Positions 1 to 8,652 of a DNA stretch of 64,000 nucleotides are shown in pieces (positions within the stretch are counted from its first letter, which is position 1; every line of letters begins with the position of its first letter). The DNA comes from Anaerolineales bacterium (GTDB taxonomy: Bacteria; Chloroflexota; Anaerolineae; Anaerolineales; Villigracilaceae). Under the pieces are notes generated by a model. That model searched no databases. It saw only the letters and a program-made list of their open reading frames with translations, and was not told the DNA's origin. The DNA lies in the NCBI GenBank assembly GCA_020851785.1, contig JADZCC010000031.1:1-64000 (forward strand). Reading direction: 5' to 3'. Position numbers and translations under genes: made by a program.

Positions 1-136
1 CATTAGTTCGTTGTGCCGCTCTCAACAGCATGACGCATCTGGGTATGCCGCAAGCATACAAGGTTGTCTAACCAATCAACACAGACAGACGAATTGTGCC
101 TGCCTCTCGATTTATGCACCAAAGCCGACGGTTGAT
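1..136. other. Unassigned intergenic start of window
   Basis: No convincing gene is visible. A plus-strand frame stays open here but has no family resemblance and runs straight through the hairpin at 137-175, so it is probably not coding. The stretch may be the 3' end of something that begins before the window; nothing specific is recognised. Confidence 0.3.
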
Positions 137-175
137 AAAAAAGTAGCTCTGCCAATTGGCAGAGCTACTTTTATT
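137..175. terminator. Bidirectional hairpin terminator
   Basis: A perfect 15-bp stem (139-153 with 158-172, loop AATT) is flanked by A-runs on the left and T-runs on the right, so it can terminate in both directions. On the minus strand it follows the stop of the DHDPS-family gene directly. Confidence 0.8.
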
Positions 176-1085
176 ATTCCATTAAATCTTTGATTTCACG
201 AAAAGCCGCGTCTTCTAATTCTTTTGATAGTTCTTCCAGCGGCGGTTTCACCGTCCATTCTGGAAAGTCGTGAAGTTTGTGAAGCAGGGCTTTCAGGGTG
301 GGCGCGTGCGGGGCGTATTTTTCCAAAACCTGTCTTTGCTCGGTAACTTGTTTTTGAACTGCGGCCGTGTCTTGCCCTTCCTGAAATAGTTCCCAAAGCT
401 CGCGGAGCAGGGGCGAGGTCAGGTTGGCGGGAGCGGTGATTGCGCCTTGCGCGTGATTGGATAATGCGTGGGCGAAGAGCGAGTCCGTGCCGCTGAAAAC
501 TGCCAGGTCACGCCCGAAGCGTTGGCCCAGTTGGGCGGCAAATTCTGCAGAGCCGGACGAATCTTTGATGCCTGCGAACTGTGTCGGGTAGGCGTCTTTG
601 AGACGGGCGATTAAATCCAAAGACAGCCCAATGCCCGCCGTGTTGGGGATGTGATAGCCCAGCAGATGTTTCTCCGGCGGCACGGCTTGTTGAATGACCT
701 GGCTAAACCAGGCGAAGAGGCCGTCGTCGGTAACTTTGGAAAAATAATAAGGCGGCAGGACGACCACGCCGTCATAGGTTAAGTCAAAGGCGAGTTTGGT
801 CAGTTCGATGGTTTCCGCGAGGCTGGGCGTGCCGGTTCCGGCCAGCAGACGAAAGCCGGGGGCCTGACTGCGAAACGCGCGAATGGAACGCAGAAGGGCT
901 TCGCGCTCTTTAGGCGAGAAGGACGGGCCCTCGCCGGTGGTGCCGAAAAATAACGCGCCATGACAGCCGCGCGTGGCGAGGAAGCGAAGCAAACTGGGAA
1001 TGGATTCAAAATCCAGGCGACCGTCTTTTTTGAGCGGCGTAATGGCGGCGGCGTACACGCCTGCCAGGGGATGTAAATTGGACAT
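174..1085 (-). CDS. DapA/NanA-family (dihydrodipicolinate synthase-like) aldolase
   Basis: A 303-residue class I TIM-barrel aldolase of the DHDPS/N-acetylneuraminate lyase superfamily. The pyruvate-carboxylate loop GTTGEG is at residues 48-53, the proton-relay tyrosine at Tyr144 (YHIPNTAG) and the Schiff-base lysine at Lys174 (GIKDSSG). Members condense or cleave pyruvate with an aldehyde in the cytoplasm. The tyrosine motif differs from the classical YNVPGRT of lysine-pathway DapA, and no lysine genes are nearby, so the substrate may be another 2-keto acid. The start codon overlaps the stop of the upstream ParB-like gene by one base (TAATG), which implies translational coupling. Family assignment is secure; substrate is unknown. 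Confidence 0.85.
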   Translation of the reverse strand: MSNLHPLAGVYAAAITPLKKDGRLDFESIPSLLRFLATRGCHGALFFGTTGEGPSFSPKEREALLRSIRAFRSQAPGFRLLAGTGTPSLAETIELTKLAFDLTYDGVVVLPPYYFSKVTDDGLFAWFSQVIQQAVPPEKHLLGYHIPNTAGIGLSLDLIARLKDAYPTQFAGIKDSSGSAEFAAQLGQRFGRDLAVFSGTDSLFAHALSNHAQGAITAPANLTSPLLRELWELFQEGQDTAAVQKQVTEQRQVLEKYAPHAPTLKALLHKLHDFPEWTVKPPLEELSKELEDAAFREIKDLME

Positions 1086-1936
1086 TATTTTTTCCTCTTC
1101 TTTTTCATAAAGGCGTGCGCGGCGTCTTCCGGCTTTTGCAAGGGCAGGCCTTGTTCGGAAAGATATTTTTGATGATCTAAAACCCAGAGGTATAAATCGC
1201 CTTCGGTTTTATCTGGAAATTCGGCGAGGATGCCGCTCTTGTGAATGACCTTGACGATTGGCTTGTAAACTTTTTCGTACCAATGTTTGAGCGCTTCCTC
1301 TTCGGCGATGTCGCGTTTGAGGTCCAGACCCATAAAGTAGCGATGTACGGCAATATGCACGAGCATTCTTTCAAAGCCATCGGGGATGGTGAGTTTGATG
1401 TTGGCTTTGGGGATGACTTCATCCAGATGCGTGCGTTCAAGAAACCGGACTTTGCTCCCCAAAATTTCCAGGTCTTCGGGGCGGATGTCTGCGGTGAGGT
1501 TGACGCGGGTGGCGCATTCGCGCACGTCGGCTTCGATGAAGACCTGTCCCTGTTCTTTGGCGACGGAAACGCGATGATGCCCGTCCACCACGAAGTACAC
1601 ATCGCCAACTTTGTACAGCACAATCGGCGGCAGGTTCACGTCTTGATAAAAAGCGCGATCCACGCTTTCCCAGCGCTTGCCGAGGGCGTCTTCCTTGGGG
1701 AGGAAGACATCGTCAAATTCGTGATAGCGATTCAGGCTTCCGGCAATTTGATCCACGCGGATGGTTTGGATGCCGCGATAGACCGGCCCGCCGATGTGTA
1801 ATTTTTCTTTGATCTCGTCGTAAGAGAGGAGCGTCGTGCGCTTGCCCGACACGACCGATTTGATCTGGTTGATGAAGGCTTTGAAGCGCGCTTTGCTAAA
1901 GTCTGCTTTGGCGCGGGAATGCAGGTGTTCGGACAT
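1085..1936 (-). CDS. ParB/sulfiredoxin-fold protein with DUF4032-like C-terminus
   Basis: A 283-residue protein. The centre carries a ParB-like nuclease-fold motif (VVDGHHRVSVAKEQG), and the C-terminal third resembles DUF4032 (HRYFMG, WYEKVYKPIV, DLYLWVLDHQKYLSE). There is no helix-turn-helix of the chromosome-partitioning type, so this is not a parB partition gene. DUF4032 proteins are known mostly from actinobacteria and have no settled function. The gene is the middle of a three-gene minus-strand run: metallophosphoesterase 13 bp upstream, DHDPS-family aldolase overlapping downstream. The ATG start is preceded by an AAAGAAG-like ribosome site. The role is not predicted. Confidence 0.7.
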   Translation of the reverse strand: MSEHLHSRAKADFSKARFKAFINQIKSVVSGKRTTLLSYDEIKEKLHIGGPVYRGIQTIRVDQIAGSLNRYHEFDDVFLPKEDALGKRWESVDRAFYQDVNLPPIVLYKVGDVYFVVDGHHRVSVAKEQGQVFIEADVRECATRVNLTADIRPEDLEILGSKVRFLERTHLDEVIPKANIKLTIPDGFERMLVHIAVHRYFMGLDLKRDIAEEEALKHWYEKVYKPIVKVIHKSGILAEFPDKTEGDLYLWVLDHQKYLSEQGLPLQKPEDAAHAFMKKKRKK

Positions 1937-1949
1937 AAACTTCTTTCGG

Positions 1950-2585
1950 TTAGTGGGTGACGTCCAGGATTTTATACGGATAGACGTTGGTGATTTTGGT
2001 CAGGTTGACGACCGTTTCAGATTGGGCCAGGTTCTTCAAATACAGGTGGGTATGCCCGTGAAGTAAATATCTGGGCTGGGCAAAACGGATGAGCCAGTTG
2101 AGGGCCTTGAGCCCGGTATGAGCGGGGTCTACATCGTCGTGGATGCCGAAGGGCGGCGAGTGGGTGATGAGAATATCCAGCGCGCGGCCATATTGCAGGC
2201 GGTTGAAAAGCAGTTTGGGGATTAAGCGAAACGCGCGTAAATAGGCCTCGGTTTGGGAATATTGGTTTGTGCCGTCGGGGCGGTAGCGCACTGAGCCGCC
2301 AAAGCCGCCGATTAAGAATCGGTTGTGGCGCGCCAGTTTGAGGTCCAGGTTGGAGCCGCCCTGGGCTTGCGTCTCCTTTTTGGCGGGGTTTTCGTTGGGG
2401 TCGTGATTGCCCGGCACGTAGAACATTGGCACGTTGAGAACGGTGACCAGATATTCAAGGTAGTGGTAGGGCAGGTCGCCGCACCCAACAATCAACTCGA
2501 CATCTTGGAAATGCCCGGAGGAAGCGAGGGCGTAAATTCGGTCGAGCGCTTCGTCGCTTACGGCTAAAATCTTCACGCGTTCCAT
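1950..2585 (-). CDS. Calcineurin-like metallophosphoesterase
   Basis: A 211-residue metallophosphoesterase with the family's blocks in order: an N-terminal VSDE (normally D-x-H), GCGD, GNHD, THSPP and a C-terminal HGHTH. These residues bind a dinuclear metal centre and hydrolyse phosphomono- or diesters in the cytoplasm. The first block lacks the usual D-x-H histidine, which could weaken one metal site. The start is taken as the ATG at 2585; an in-frame TTG lies 51 bp further upstream without a better ribosome site. It is the first gene of the minus-strand run that ends with the aldolase and is divergent from the kinase operon. The substrate cannot be told. Confidence 0.8.
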   Translation of the reverse strand: MERVKILAVSDEALDRIYALASSGHFQDVELIVGCGDLPYHYLEYLVTVLNVPMFYVPGNHDPNENPAKKETQAQGGSNLDLKLARHNRFLIGGFGGSVRYRPDGTNQYSQTEAYLRAFRLIPKLLFNRLQYGRALDILITHSPPFGIHDDVDPAHTGLKALNWLIRFAQPRYLLHGHTHLYLKNLAQSETVVNLTKITNVYPYKILDVTH

Positions 2586-2670
2586 TTTGCCGTAGAAAGC
2601 CGCTCCCGGCAAGTCAAATTCCAAACAAATTTGCAATAAATTCAGACTGGCAATTCTATGCGCGGCGAAC

Positions 2671-2676
2671 TATAAT
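2671..2676 (+). promoter_or_regulatory. -10 box ahead of the kinase operon
   Basis: A consensus TATAAT sits in the divergent spacer between the metallophosphoesterase and kinase genes; a weak -35 (TGGCAA) lies 17 bp upstream. It would start a transcript about 30-55 nt before the kinase start candidates. Confidence 0.5.
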
Positions 2677-2736
2677 TTGAAGGATTCGCCATTTGATAGG
2701 TAGGAGCTTACTCTGGAAACTCGAAACATCTCATCT

Positions 2737-4593
2737 ATGGAATCAGGGTCGGGCGACGAGGCCCCGCGCCAGCAATTGCTTTCCGGCTCAACGCTGGTTA
2801 ATCGCTACAGCATTCAGGATGTGATTGGCGTGGGGGGCATGGGGTCGGTCTATCGCGCGCGCGACCTGCACTTCCCAAATGTGGTTAAGTTGGTGGCCGT
2901 GAAGGAAATGATTAACATGGCTCCCGATCCTTTAATTCGCGAAACGATCGTGCAGAACTTTGAGCGCGAAGCGAATTTATTGGCGACGCTGAATCACTCC
3001 TCCATCCCCCGAATTTACGATTACTTTACGCAGGAAAGCCGCTCTTACCTGGTTCTGGAATTTGTGCATGGCAAAGACCTGGAAACCGTCATCAACGACG
3101 CCAACGGCTTTCTGCCCGAAGATCAGGTAATTAGCTGGGGCATTCAACTCTGCGACGTGCTTTCTTATTTACATGGGCACAAGCCAGACCCGATTGTCTT
3201 TCGGGATATGAAACCCTCGAACGTGATGATTAACCATAATGGCGACGTGATTTTGGTGGACTTCGGCATCGCCAAGGCGTTTCAGTCTGGGATTAAAGGC
3301 ACGATGATCGGCACCGAAGGCTATTCGCCGCCCGAGCAATATCGCGGTGAAGCCAGCACACTGGCGGACGTGTACTCGTTGGGCGCAACCTTGCATCACG
3401 CCCTCACGCGCCGAGACCCGCGCATGGAGCCGCCGTTTTCGTTCGCCGAACGCCCCGTGCGCCGGATTAATACGAACGTCTCTGTTGAAATGGAAGCGGT
3501 GATTAATACCGCCCTGCAATATAACCCCAACGAAAGATTCCCCAACGCGGCGGCTATGAAAGACGCCCTGCTTAACGTGGCTCGCCATACAGGCATGCTT
3601 TCTAAAATCACCACCGCTTTGCCGGTGGCGGTGGGCGGCATCAAACCTTTGTGGTCGTTCAAGTGCGAAGATGAATTGCGCGGCACGCCTTTGCTTCATC
3701 AAGGCTCTTTGTACGTCGGTTGTTACGACAACAACCTGTATTCGATCAACGCCGCGGATGGAACCTTTCAATGGAAATACGCCACCGAAGGCGGCGTAGT
3801 GACCAAACCCGCGCACCAGGATGGCAACATCTTCTTTGGTTCGGAAGATAAATGTCTGCACGTGGTCAATTCGCGCACGGGTAAAATGGTCTGGAAGTAT
3901 TACACCGAAGGCAAAGTGCGTTCTTCGCCGCGCATCGCCGAAGGCCACGTCTTTTTTGGATCGGACGACCAGGACTTGCACGCGGTAAACGTCAATACCG
4001 GGCGCGCCGTCTGGAAGTTTGCCACCGACGCCCCAATTTATTCCACGCCTTTGGTGGTCAACGAGTTGGTATATACCGGCACAGAAAGCGGCGCGGTGTA
4101 CGGCGTGGATTTTCGCGGCGCGTTGAAGTGGCGCTTTCAAGCCAAGCGCGCGGTCTCGTCTTCCGCAAACTTTCAAGGGCAGGCGCTTTTCTTCACCTCT
4201 GTGGATAGCACGCTCTACGCTTTGGACATGAAAAACGGCTGGGCGATTTGGAAGTTTCGTTTGGGGAAAGCCTCCGTTTCATCCCCGGCCGTCGCAGACG
4301 ATTACGTCTTTGCCGGCGCCGCGGATGGTTTCATCTATTGTGTGGATAATCATAACGCCAAAGAAATCTGGCGTTTCAAAACGGATAACCAAATTACCAG
4401 TTCGCCGGTCATTTATAAAGACTCACTCTATTGTGGGTCGGTGGACGGTAACCTCTACTGTTTGGAATATCGCACCGGGCGTCTGCGTTGGAAGTTTGCC
4501 ACCAAAGCCGCCATTATCGGCTCGCCGATTGTGCATGATGATATCGTTTATGTTGGCTCAACAGACCATCAAGTGTACGCTCTGTTTGCCTAA
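2737..4593 (+). CDS. Ser/Thr protein kinase fused to a PQQ-type beta-propeller
   Basis: A 618-residue protein with a Hanks-type kinase at residues ~25-275 and a PQQ-like beta-propeller at ~300-618. Kinase motifs: glycine loop GVGGMGSVY (31-39), catalytic Lys56 in VAVKE, FRDMKPSN in place of HRD (catalytic Asp157), DFG at 175-177 and GYSPPEQ at 195-201. The propeller has at least seven repeats of the form 'V(W/F)KF...SSP...V..GS.D', typical of ligand- or protein-binding sensors. No membrane span is visible between the domains, so the protein looks cytosolic. A CTG codon at 2713, 24 bp upstream and in frame, sits 6 nt after TAGGAG and may be the true start. It heads an operon with its likely phosphatase (PP2C), a vWA protein and an FHA phosphothreonine reader. 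Confidence 0.92.
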   Translation: MESGSGDEAPRQQLLSGSTLVNRYSIQDVIGVGGMGSVYRARDLHFPNVVKLVAVKEMINMAPDPLIRETIVQNFEREANLLATLNHSSIPRIYDYFTQESRSYLVLEFVHGKDLETVINDANGFLPEDQVISWGIQLCDVLSYLHGHKPDPIVFRDMKPSNVMINHNGDVILVDFGIAKAFQSGIKGTMIGTEGYSPPEQYRGEASTLADVYSLGATLHHALTRRDPRMEPPFSFAERPVRRINTNVSVEMEAVINTALQYNPNERFPNAAAMKDALLNVARHTGMLSKITTALPVAVGGIKPLWSFKCEDELRGTPLLHQGSLYVGCYDNNLYSINAADGTFQWKYATEGGVVTKPAHQDGNIFFGSEDKCLHVVNSRTGKMVWKYYTEGKVRSSPRIAEGHVFFGSDDQDLHAVNVNTGRAVWKFATDAPIYSTPLVVNELVYTGTESGAVYGVDFRGALKWRFQAKRAVSSSANFQGQALFFTSVDSTLYALDMKNGWAIWKFRLGKASVSSPAVADDYVFAGAADGFIYCVDNHNAKEIWRFKTDNQITSSPVIYKDSLYCGSVDGNLYCLEYRTGRLRWKFATKAAIIGSPIVHDDIVYVGSTDHQVYALFA

Positions 4594-4603
4594 AGGAGAT
4601 CCT

Positions 4604-5521
4604 GTGGTAGATTTTTTACGCAAGTTATTTGGCAAGGAGAAACAACAACAGCCCGAAAGACCGAAGGCGGCGGATATGATTACGACTGCGCCGTTGTCCG
4701 ATCAGCAAATTACGGCGATTGTTTCCAATCAGAATGCCAACTATGAAATGAAACAGTTGGTGGCCAGCGTTGGCCAATCGGTGGGCAAGCAACGCGATCA
4801 CAACGAAGACAGTCTGCTGGCGTTTACCAATACAATCTCTGGAAGCGCGGAGAGCATCCCCTTTGGCTTATACATCGTGGCGGATGGAATGGGCGGCCAC
4901 CAATTTGGCGAGGTCGCCAGTAACGCCGCCATCCGCTTGATTGCCGGAAATATCACGAAAAAATTCCACTCGTATTTATACGGCCTGCCAACGCAAATGA
5001 TTCAAGATTCGCTTCAGGAAGTGATGGAAGAATCCATTCGAGAAGCGCATAAATATGTCCAACGTGAAGCGCCGGGGAGCGGCACCACTGTCACCGCCGC
5101 GCTGGTCTTGGGGCAACAAGTCACCATCGCGCATGTGGGCGATAGTCGCGCATATTCCGTCTATCCCGATGGGCGCATGGAGCCGATCACCCGCGACCAT
5201 TCGCTGGTTAAGCGGCTGGAAGAACTCGGTCACCTGAGCAAAGACGAAGCCGCAACCTTCCCGCATCGCAACGTGTTGATTCGCGCTTTGGGGCAGGGCG
5301 AGGTTTTGGAAGCGGATATTTTCACCGTGCCTTTCCCCACCACCGGCTATTTAATGATTTGTAGCGATGGCTTGTGGGGCGTGATCAATGAAAAGGATAT
5401 GTTCCGCGCCATTACCGACGCGCCGACTTTGCATCGTGCCAGCCAGAATTTGGTGGAAGCCGCCAATGCCGCCGGCGGCCCGGATAACATCTCCGTGATT
5501 CTCGTTCAACTGATTGGATAA
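4604..5521 (+). CDS. PP2C-family Ser/Thr protein phosphatase
   Basis: A 305-residue PPM/PP2C phosphatase. The GTG start at 4604 follows an AAAGGAG site 10 bp after the kinase stop, so the two are co-translated. After a short Lys/Gln-rich N-terminus the metal-binding and catalytic blocks appear in order: DHNEDS, VADGMGGH, GSGTTVTAALV, HVGDSRAY, TRDHS, SDGLWG and GGPDNIS. It should remove phosphate from Ser/Thr residues placed by the adjacent kinase, including its autophosphorylation sites. It has no membrane segment. A kinase-phosphatase-vWA grouping resembles the TerY-P triad known from comparative genomics. Confidence 0.93.
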   Translation: MVDFLRKLFGKEKQQQPERPKAADMITTAPLSDQQITAIVSNQNANYEMKQLVASVGQSVGKQRDHNEDSLLAFTNTISGSAESIPFGLYIVADGMGGHQFGEVASNAAIRLIAGNITKKFHSYLYGLPTQMIQDSLQEVMEESIREAHKYVQREAPGSGTTVTAALVLGQQVTIAHVGDSRAYSVYPDGRMEPITRDHSLVKRLEELGHLSKDEAATFPHRNVLIRALGQGEVLEADIFTVPFPTTGYLMICSDGLWGVINEKDMFRAITDAPTLHRASQNLVEAANAAGGPDNISVILVQLIG

Positions 5522-5527
5522 TTGAAC

Positions 5528-7015
5528 ATGGCGTCAAACAAGCGGGACTTTTATACAACCTTGGGAGTTTTCCGCGACGCCACGCTGGAGGAAATTAAAC
5601 GCGCCTACTTCGACGCCGCACAGCGCCTGCATCCGGATAAAAACGTCGCCGCCGGGGAAACCGAAATGTTTCTCGAAGCGCAACAGGCCTACGAAGTCCT
5701 CTCCAACCCCAAACGGCGCAGTTTATACGACGCCACCCTCCCGCCCGAAATAAAAGAAAACTCGCCGGTCGTTTACGAATTCTTATATAGCCGTTCTAAC
5801 CTGGTTAGAATTACCGAACCGCAACTGCTCTATGTCCTTTTGGAAATTGGCTCGCGCGAGAAAGCCGGAGAAATTAAAGCCCCGCCCTTAAACATCTGTC
5901 TGGTGCTGGATTGTTCCACTTCCATGCAGGGCGAAAAGATTGACATGGTTAAATCTGCGGCCATTACGCTCATTCGTAGTTTGCGCCCGCAGGACGTTTT
6001 TAGCGTCGTCGCGTTCAGCGACCGGGCCGAGGTGATGATTCCCGCCGCCATCAACTGGGCCCAAAACAAACAGGAAAATCGCATCTATCAGATTCAAACC
6101 TCCGGCGCGACGGAAATTTTTCAAGGCTTGGAGGCCGGCCTCAACGAAGTCAAACGCTCGTTGGACCCGGCGCGCATTAATCACATCATCCTCCTCACCG
6201 ACGGCCACACCTATGGCGACGAACAATCCTGCTTTCAGTTGGCGGAAGAAGCGGCGCGCCTCAACATTGGCATCACCGGACTGGGCGTAGGGCATGAATG
6301 GAACGACATTTTTCTGGACACGCTGGCCAGCCGCACCGGCGGAAGTTCGGCGTATATTTCCAAACCCAAAGATATTGAAAAAATTCTGGTCGAAAAATTT
6401 CACACGCTTTCCGCCATGTTTGCCGATGACGTGACGCTGGAGTATCGCGAACAGGCCGGAGCGCGCCTAAACTATGCGTTTCGCATTCAACCCGAAGGTG
6501 GCGGCATTACCTTGGATTCCCCGGCGCACCTGGGGCCCATTGCGCGCGAAGCTCCGTTGAAAGTCCTCTTTGAATTTGTGATTGACCCGGATGCCGTGGA
6601 TGGACACGAAGAAGTCTCCCTACTTGAAGGCGCCATCAAAGTTTCGCTCACTGCCAACCCGGCGCCGGTTGCGCCCATTCGCGCTAACCTTTCTAGAAGC
6701 GTAACAGCGGATTCTTCCGCCTCCCGCCCTCCAACCGCAATTTTAAGCGCTCTTTCCCGGTTGACCCTGTATCGGATGCAGGAGCGGGCCCGGGCTTCGG
6801 CTGAGGCGGGCGAATTTTCCGCCGCATCCCGCCATTTACAAAATCTGGCGACGCACCTGCTCTCCAGAGGGGAGAGCGCCCTCGCGAAAACCGCCCTCAT
6901 GGAAGCGGAGAGCCTCGAAAGAATGCACGCCTTCAGCGACAGCGGCAACAAAGAGTTAAAATACCGTACGCGCGCGCTCTTGCTGGATGAAGGACCCAAG
7001 GAGAAACGAAGATGA
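5528..7015 (+). CDS. J-domain / von Willebrand factor A fusion protein
   Basis: A 495-residue protein with an N-terminal DnaJ domain (residues ~5-68, HPD at 35-37) followed by a vWA domain (~120-300) with an intact MIDAS motif DxSxS (D128, S130, S132) and the second-site Asp in LLTDGHTYGD. The C-terminal ~100 residues are helical and Ala-rich. A J domain recruits and activates an Hsp70; a vWA domain binds partners through a metal. Fusion of the two inside a kinase/phosphatase operon suggests phospho-regulated assembly or remodelling of a complex, but this is inference. The ATG is 6 bp after the phosphatase stop (an in-frame TTG at 5522 is possible), and the stop overlaps the next start (ATGA). 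Confidence 0.88.
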   Translation: MASNKRDFYTTLGVFRDATLEEIKRAYFDAAQRLHPDKNVAAGETEMFLEAQQAYEVLSNPKRRSLYDATLPPEIKENSPVVYEFLYSRSNLVRITEPQLLYVLLEIGSREKAGEIKAPPLNICLVLDCSTSMQGEKIDMVKSAAITLIRSLRPQDVFSVVAFSDRAEVMIPAAINWAQNKQENRIYQIQTSGATEIFQGLEAGLNEVKRSLDPARINHIILLTDGHTYGDEQSCFQLAEEAARLNIGITGLGVGHEWNDIFLDTLASRTGGSSAYISKPKDIEKILVEKFHTLSAMFADDVTLEYREQAGARLNYAFRIQPEGGGITLDSPAHLGPIAREAPLKVLFEFVIDPDAVDGHEEVSLLEGAIKVSLTANPAPVAPIRANLSRSVTADSSASRPPTAILSALSRLTLYRMQERARASAEAGEFSAASRHLQNLATHLLSRGESALAKTALMEAESLERMHAFSDSGNKELKYRTRALLLDEGPKEKRR

Positions 7016-7521
7016 TGCTTTGCCCCAACTGCAAACATAACAACCTTTCTGGGGCCATGTTTTGCTCGGAATGCGGAGCGCAACTCTCCGGCAAGGACTC
7101 GCTGACGACGCAGAACATCTCCACCGATCAACTGACCGCCTCCGACCTGCCAACCTCCAACGACGACGTTTACCAGCCTTTTGACGGCAGTAATGCCTGG
7201 GGGAGCATCTTCCTGTTGGATACCGGCCAGGTGCTTCCGTTGAGCGTCAAGAACGAATTTACGCTGGGGCGCATTAGCGAAGGCCAGCCGATCATGCCGG
7301 ATATTGACCTTTCGCCCTATCAAGCCTACGCGGGCGGCGTCTCTCGTTTGCACGCCATCATTAAACGCGACGGCAAGCGCATCCTCTTTATGGATTTAGG
7401 CTCCGCCAACGGCTCCTACATCAACGGCAAGCGCGTCCAACCCAACGACGAACAGTACGTCAATCACGGCGATATCATCGCGCTGGGCAAATTGAAGATT
7501 CAAATTTTGGTTAAGAACTAG
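7012..7521 (+). CDS. Zinc-ribbon plus FHA domain protein
   Basis: A 169-residue protein with an N-terminal zinc ribbon (CPNC...CSECG, residues 4-25) and a C-terminal FHA domain (~75-165) with the phosphothreonine-binding blocks LGRI, VSRLHA and GSANGSYING. FHA domains read phosphothreonine, so this is a plausible effector or scaffold for the kinase at the start of the operon. The ATG overlaps the vWA gene stop by four bases. No membrane segment is seen. Confidence 0.9.
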   Translation: MMLCPNCKHNNLSGAMFCSECGAQLSGKDSLTTQNISTDQLTASDLPTSNDDVYQPFDGSNAWGSIFLLDTGQVLPLSVKNEFTLGRISEGQPIMPDIDLSPYQAYAGGVSRLHAIIKRDGKRILFMDLGSANGSYINGKRVQPNDEQYVNHGDIIALGKLKIQILVKN

Positions 7522-7547
7522 GATAAGACGAAAAGAGAAACAACGCT

Positions 7548-7790
7548 ATGGCACATACAGTCATTCTACACATTGCAGGCGAACCTTCGGTGGCGGGAGA
7601 GTTGGAGGAATTGCCCAAGGCGACCGACACGATCGTTATGGTTATGAACCCCCGTCAAAAAGACGGCAAAGACCTGCACTATCTGGATAACAACGTCACC
7701 AAGGTCATTTGGCCGTTGAACAAAATCAGCTTCATCGAAATTCTGGACAGCGCCAGCGAAGATAAGATCATTGGCTTCGTGAGAGAGTAA
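7548..7790 (+). CDS. Small protein of unknown function in the kinase operon
   Basis: An 80-residue acidic protein I do not recognise. It is predicted to be mostly beta ([29 protein letters not shown]) and has no cysteines, signal peptide or membrane span. A GAGAAA purine stretch precedes the ATG. It lies 26 bp after the FHA gene and 1 bp before the response regulator, so it belongs to the same transcript and may be a small partner or adaptor in that pathway. Confidence 0.75.
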   Translation: MAHTVILHIAGEPSVAGELEELPKATDTIVMVMNPRQKDGKDLHYLDNNVTKVIWPLNKISFIEILDSASEDKIIGFVRE

Positions 7791-7791
7791 A

Positions 7792-8514
7792 ATGCCGGTG
7801 GAAGCTTTGGAACGCAGAAAAATTTTAGTCGTGGATGACGAAGAGCGCATGGTGCGCTTCATCCGCATGAACCTGGAACACGACGGCTTTCAAGTGGTGG
7901 AAGCCTTCAATGGCAAACAAGCCATTCAAAAGCTGAGAGACGCCACGCCCGACTTGATCCTGCTCGACGTGATGATGCCCGACCTCAACGGCTTTGAAGT
8001 CCTTGAAACCGTGCGCGAGATCGCCAGCGTTCCGGTCATCATGCTCACCGCCAAAGGCGAAGAAGACGATCGCGTGCGCGGCCTCGAACATGGCGCCGAC
8101 GATTACGTCACCAAACCGTTCAGCCCGCGCGAACTGGTCAGCCGCATCAAAGCCGTTTTGCGCCGCACCGAAAGCGCCAGCGGCTCCATGCACGGCCTGC
8201 TCGAAATTGATAAACGCCTCAAAATAGATTTTGATCGCCGCGAAATCTGGCTCGAAGGCAAACTCGTCAAACTACGTCCCACCGAATACCGCCTGCTCTT
8301 TCACCTCGTTCAAAATGCGGGCTGGGTCGTCTCGCACGACCAACTGCTCCAAAAAGTTTGGGGCTACGAATACCGCGACGAACCGCATTACGTGCGCCTC
8401 TACATCAACTACCTCAGACAAAAACTGGAAAAAGACCCCGCCAACCCGCAATACATTTTGACCGAACGCGGCGTCGGCTATCGCTTTGTGGATTTCAAAC
8501 GCGGCAAAGAATAG
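7792..8514 (+). CDS. OmpR/PhoB-family response regulator
   Basis: A 240-residue two-domain regulator. The receiver (residues ~10-125) has the acidic pocket DDE at 15-17, phospho-acceptor Asp59 (LLDVMMP), Thr86 and Lys108 (VTKPF). A winged-helix DNA-binding domain follows (~145-235, ending with RGVGYRF). No histidine kinase gene is nearby; the gene ends an operon headed by a Ser/Thr kinase, so cross-talk or a distant kinase is possible. Family assignment is certain. Confidence 0.95.
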   Translation: MPVEALERRKILVVDDEERMVRFIRMNLEHDGFQVVEAFNGKQAIQKLRDATPDLILLDVMMPDLNGFEVLETVREIASVPVIMLTAKGEEDDRVRGLEHGADDYVTKPFSPRELVSRIKAVLRRTESASGSMHGLLEIDKRLKIDFDRREIWLEGKLVKLRPTEYRLLFHLVQNAGWVVSHDQLLQKVWGYEYRDEPHYVRLYINYLRQKLEKDPANPQYILTERGVGYRFVDFKRGKE

Positions 8515-8528
8515 GATTTGAGTTTTCC

Positions 8529-8558
8529 AAAGGAGTCGCGTTTTTTCGACTCCTTTTT
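8529..8558 (+). terminator. Terminator of the signalling operon
   Basis: A 10-bp perfect stem (8529-8538 with 8547-8556) ending in a run of T lies 15 bp after the response-regulator stop. Confidence 0.85.
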
Positions 8559-8652
8559 GATTTAAACGCGCATCGCCGTCTCCGCCTCAGCCGGATTCGT
8601 TTCCCGGCCAACTTTCTCCAACGCGGTAAAATATCCGCAAGGCAGGCTCCCC

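Noticed and set aside
1..130. Possible integron attC site or structured RNA at the window start
   Set aside because: GTCTAAC resembles an attC core, but no matching second core or paired arms are found, and no structured-RNA consensus is recognised.
1241..1801. 186-codon plus-strand open frame opposite the ParB-like gene
   Set aside because: It is antisense to a gene with clear motifs, has no ribosome site or family pattern, and its codon pattern mirrors the real gene.
3169..4176. 335-codon minus-strand open frame opposite the kinase gene
   Set aside because: It is fully inside the kinase/PQQ gene, rich in His/Arg/Val in the way antisense frames are here, and unlike any family.
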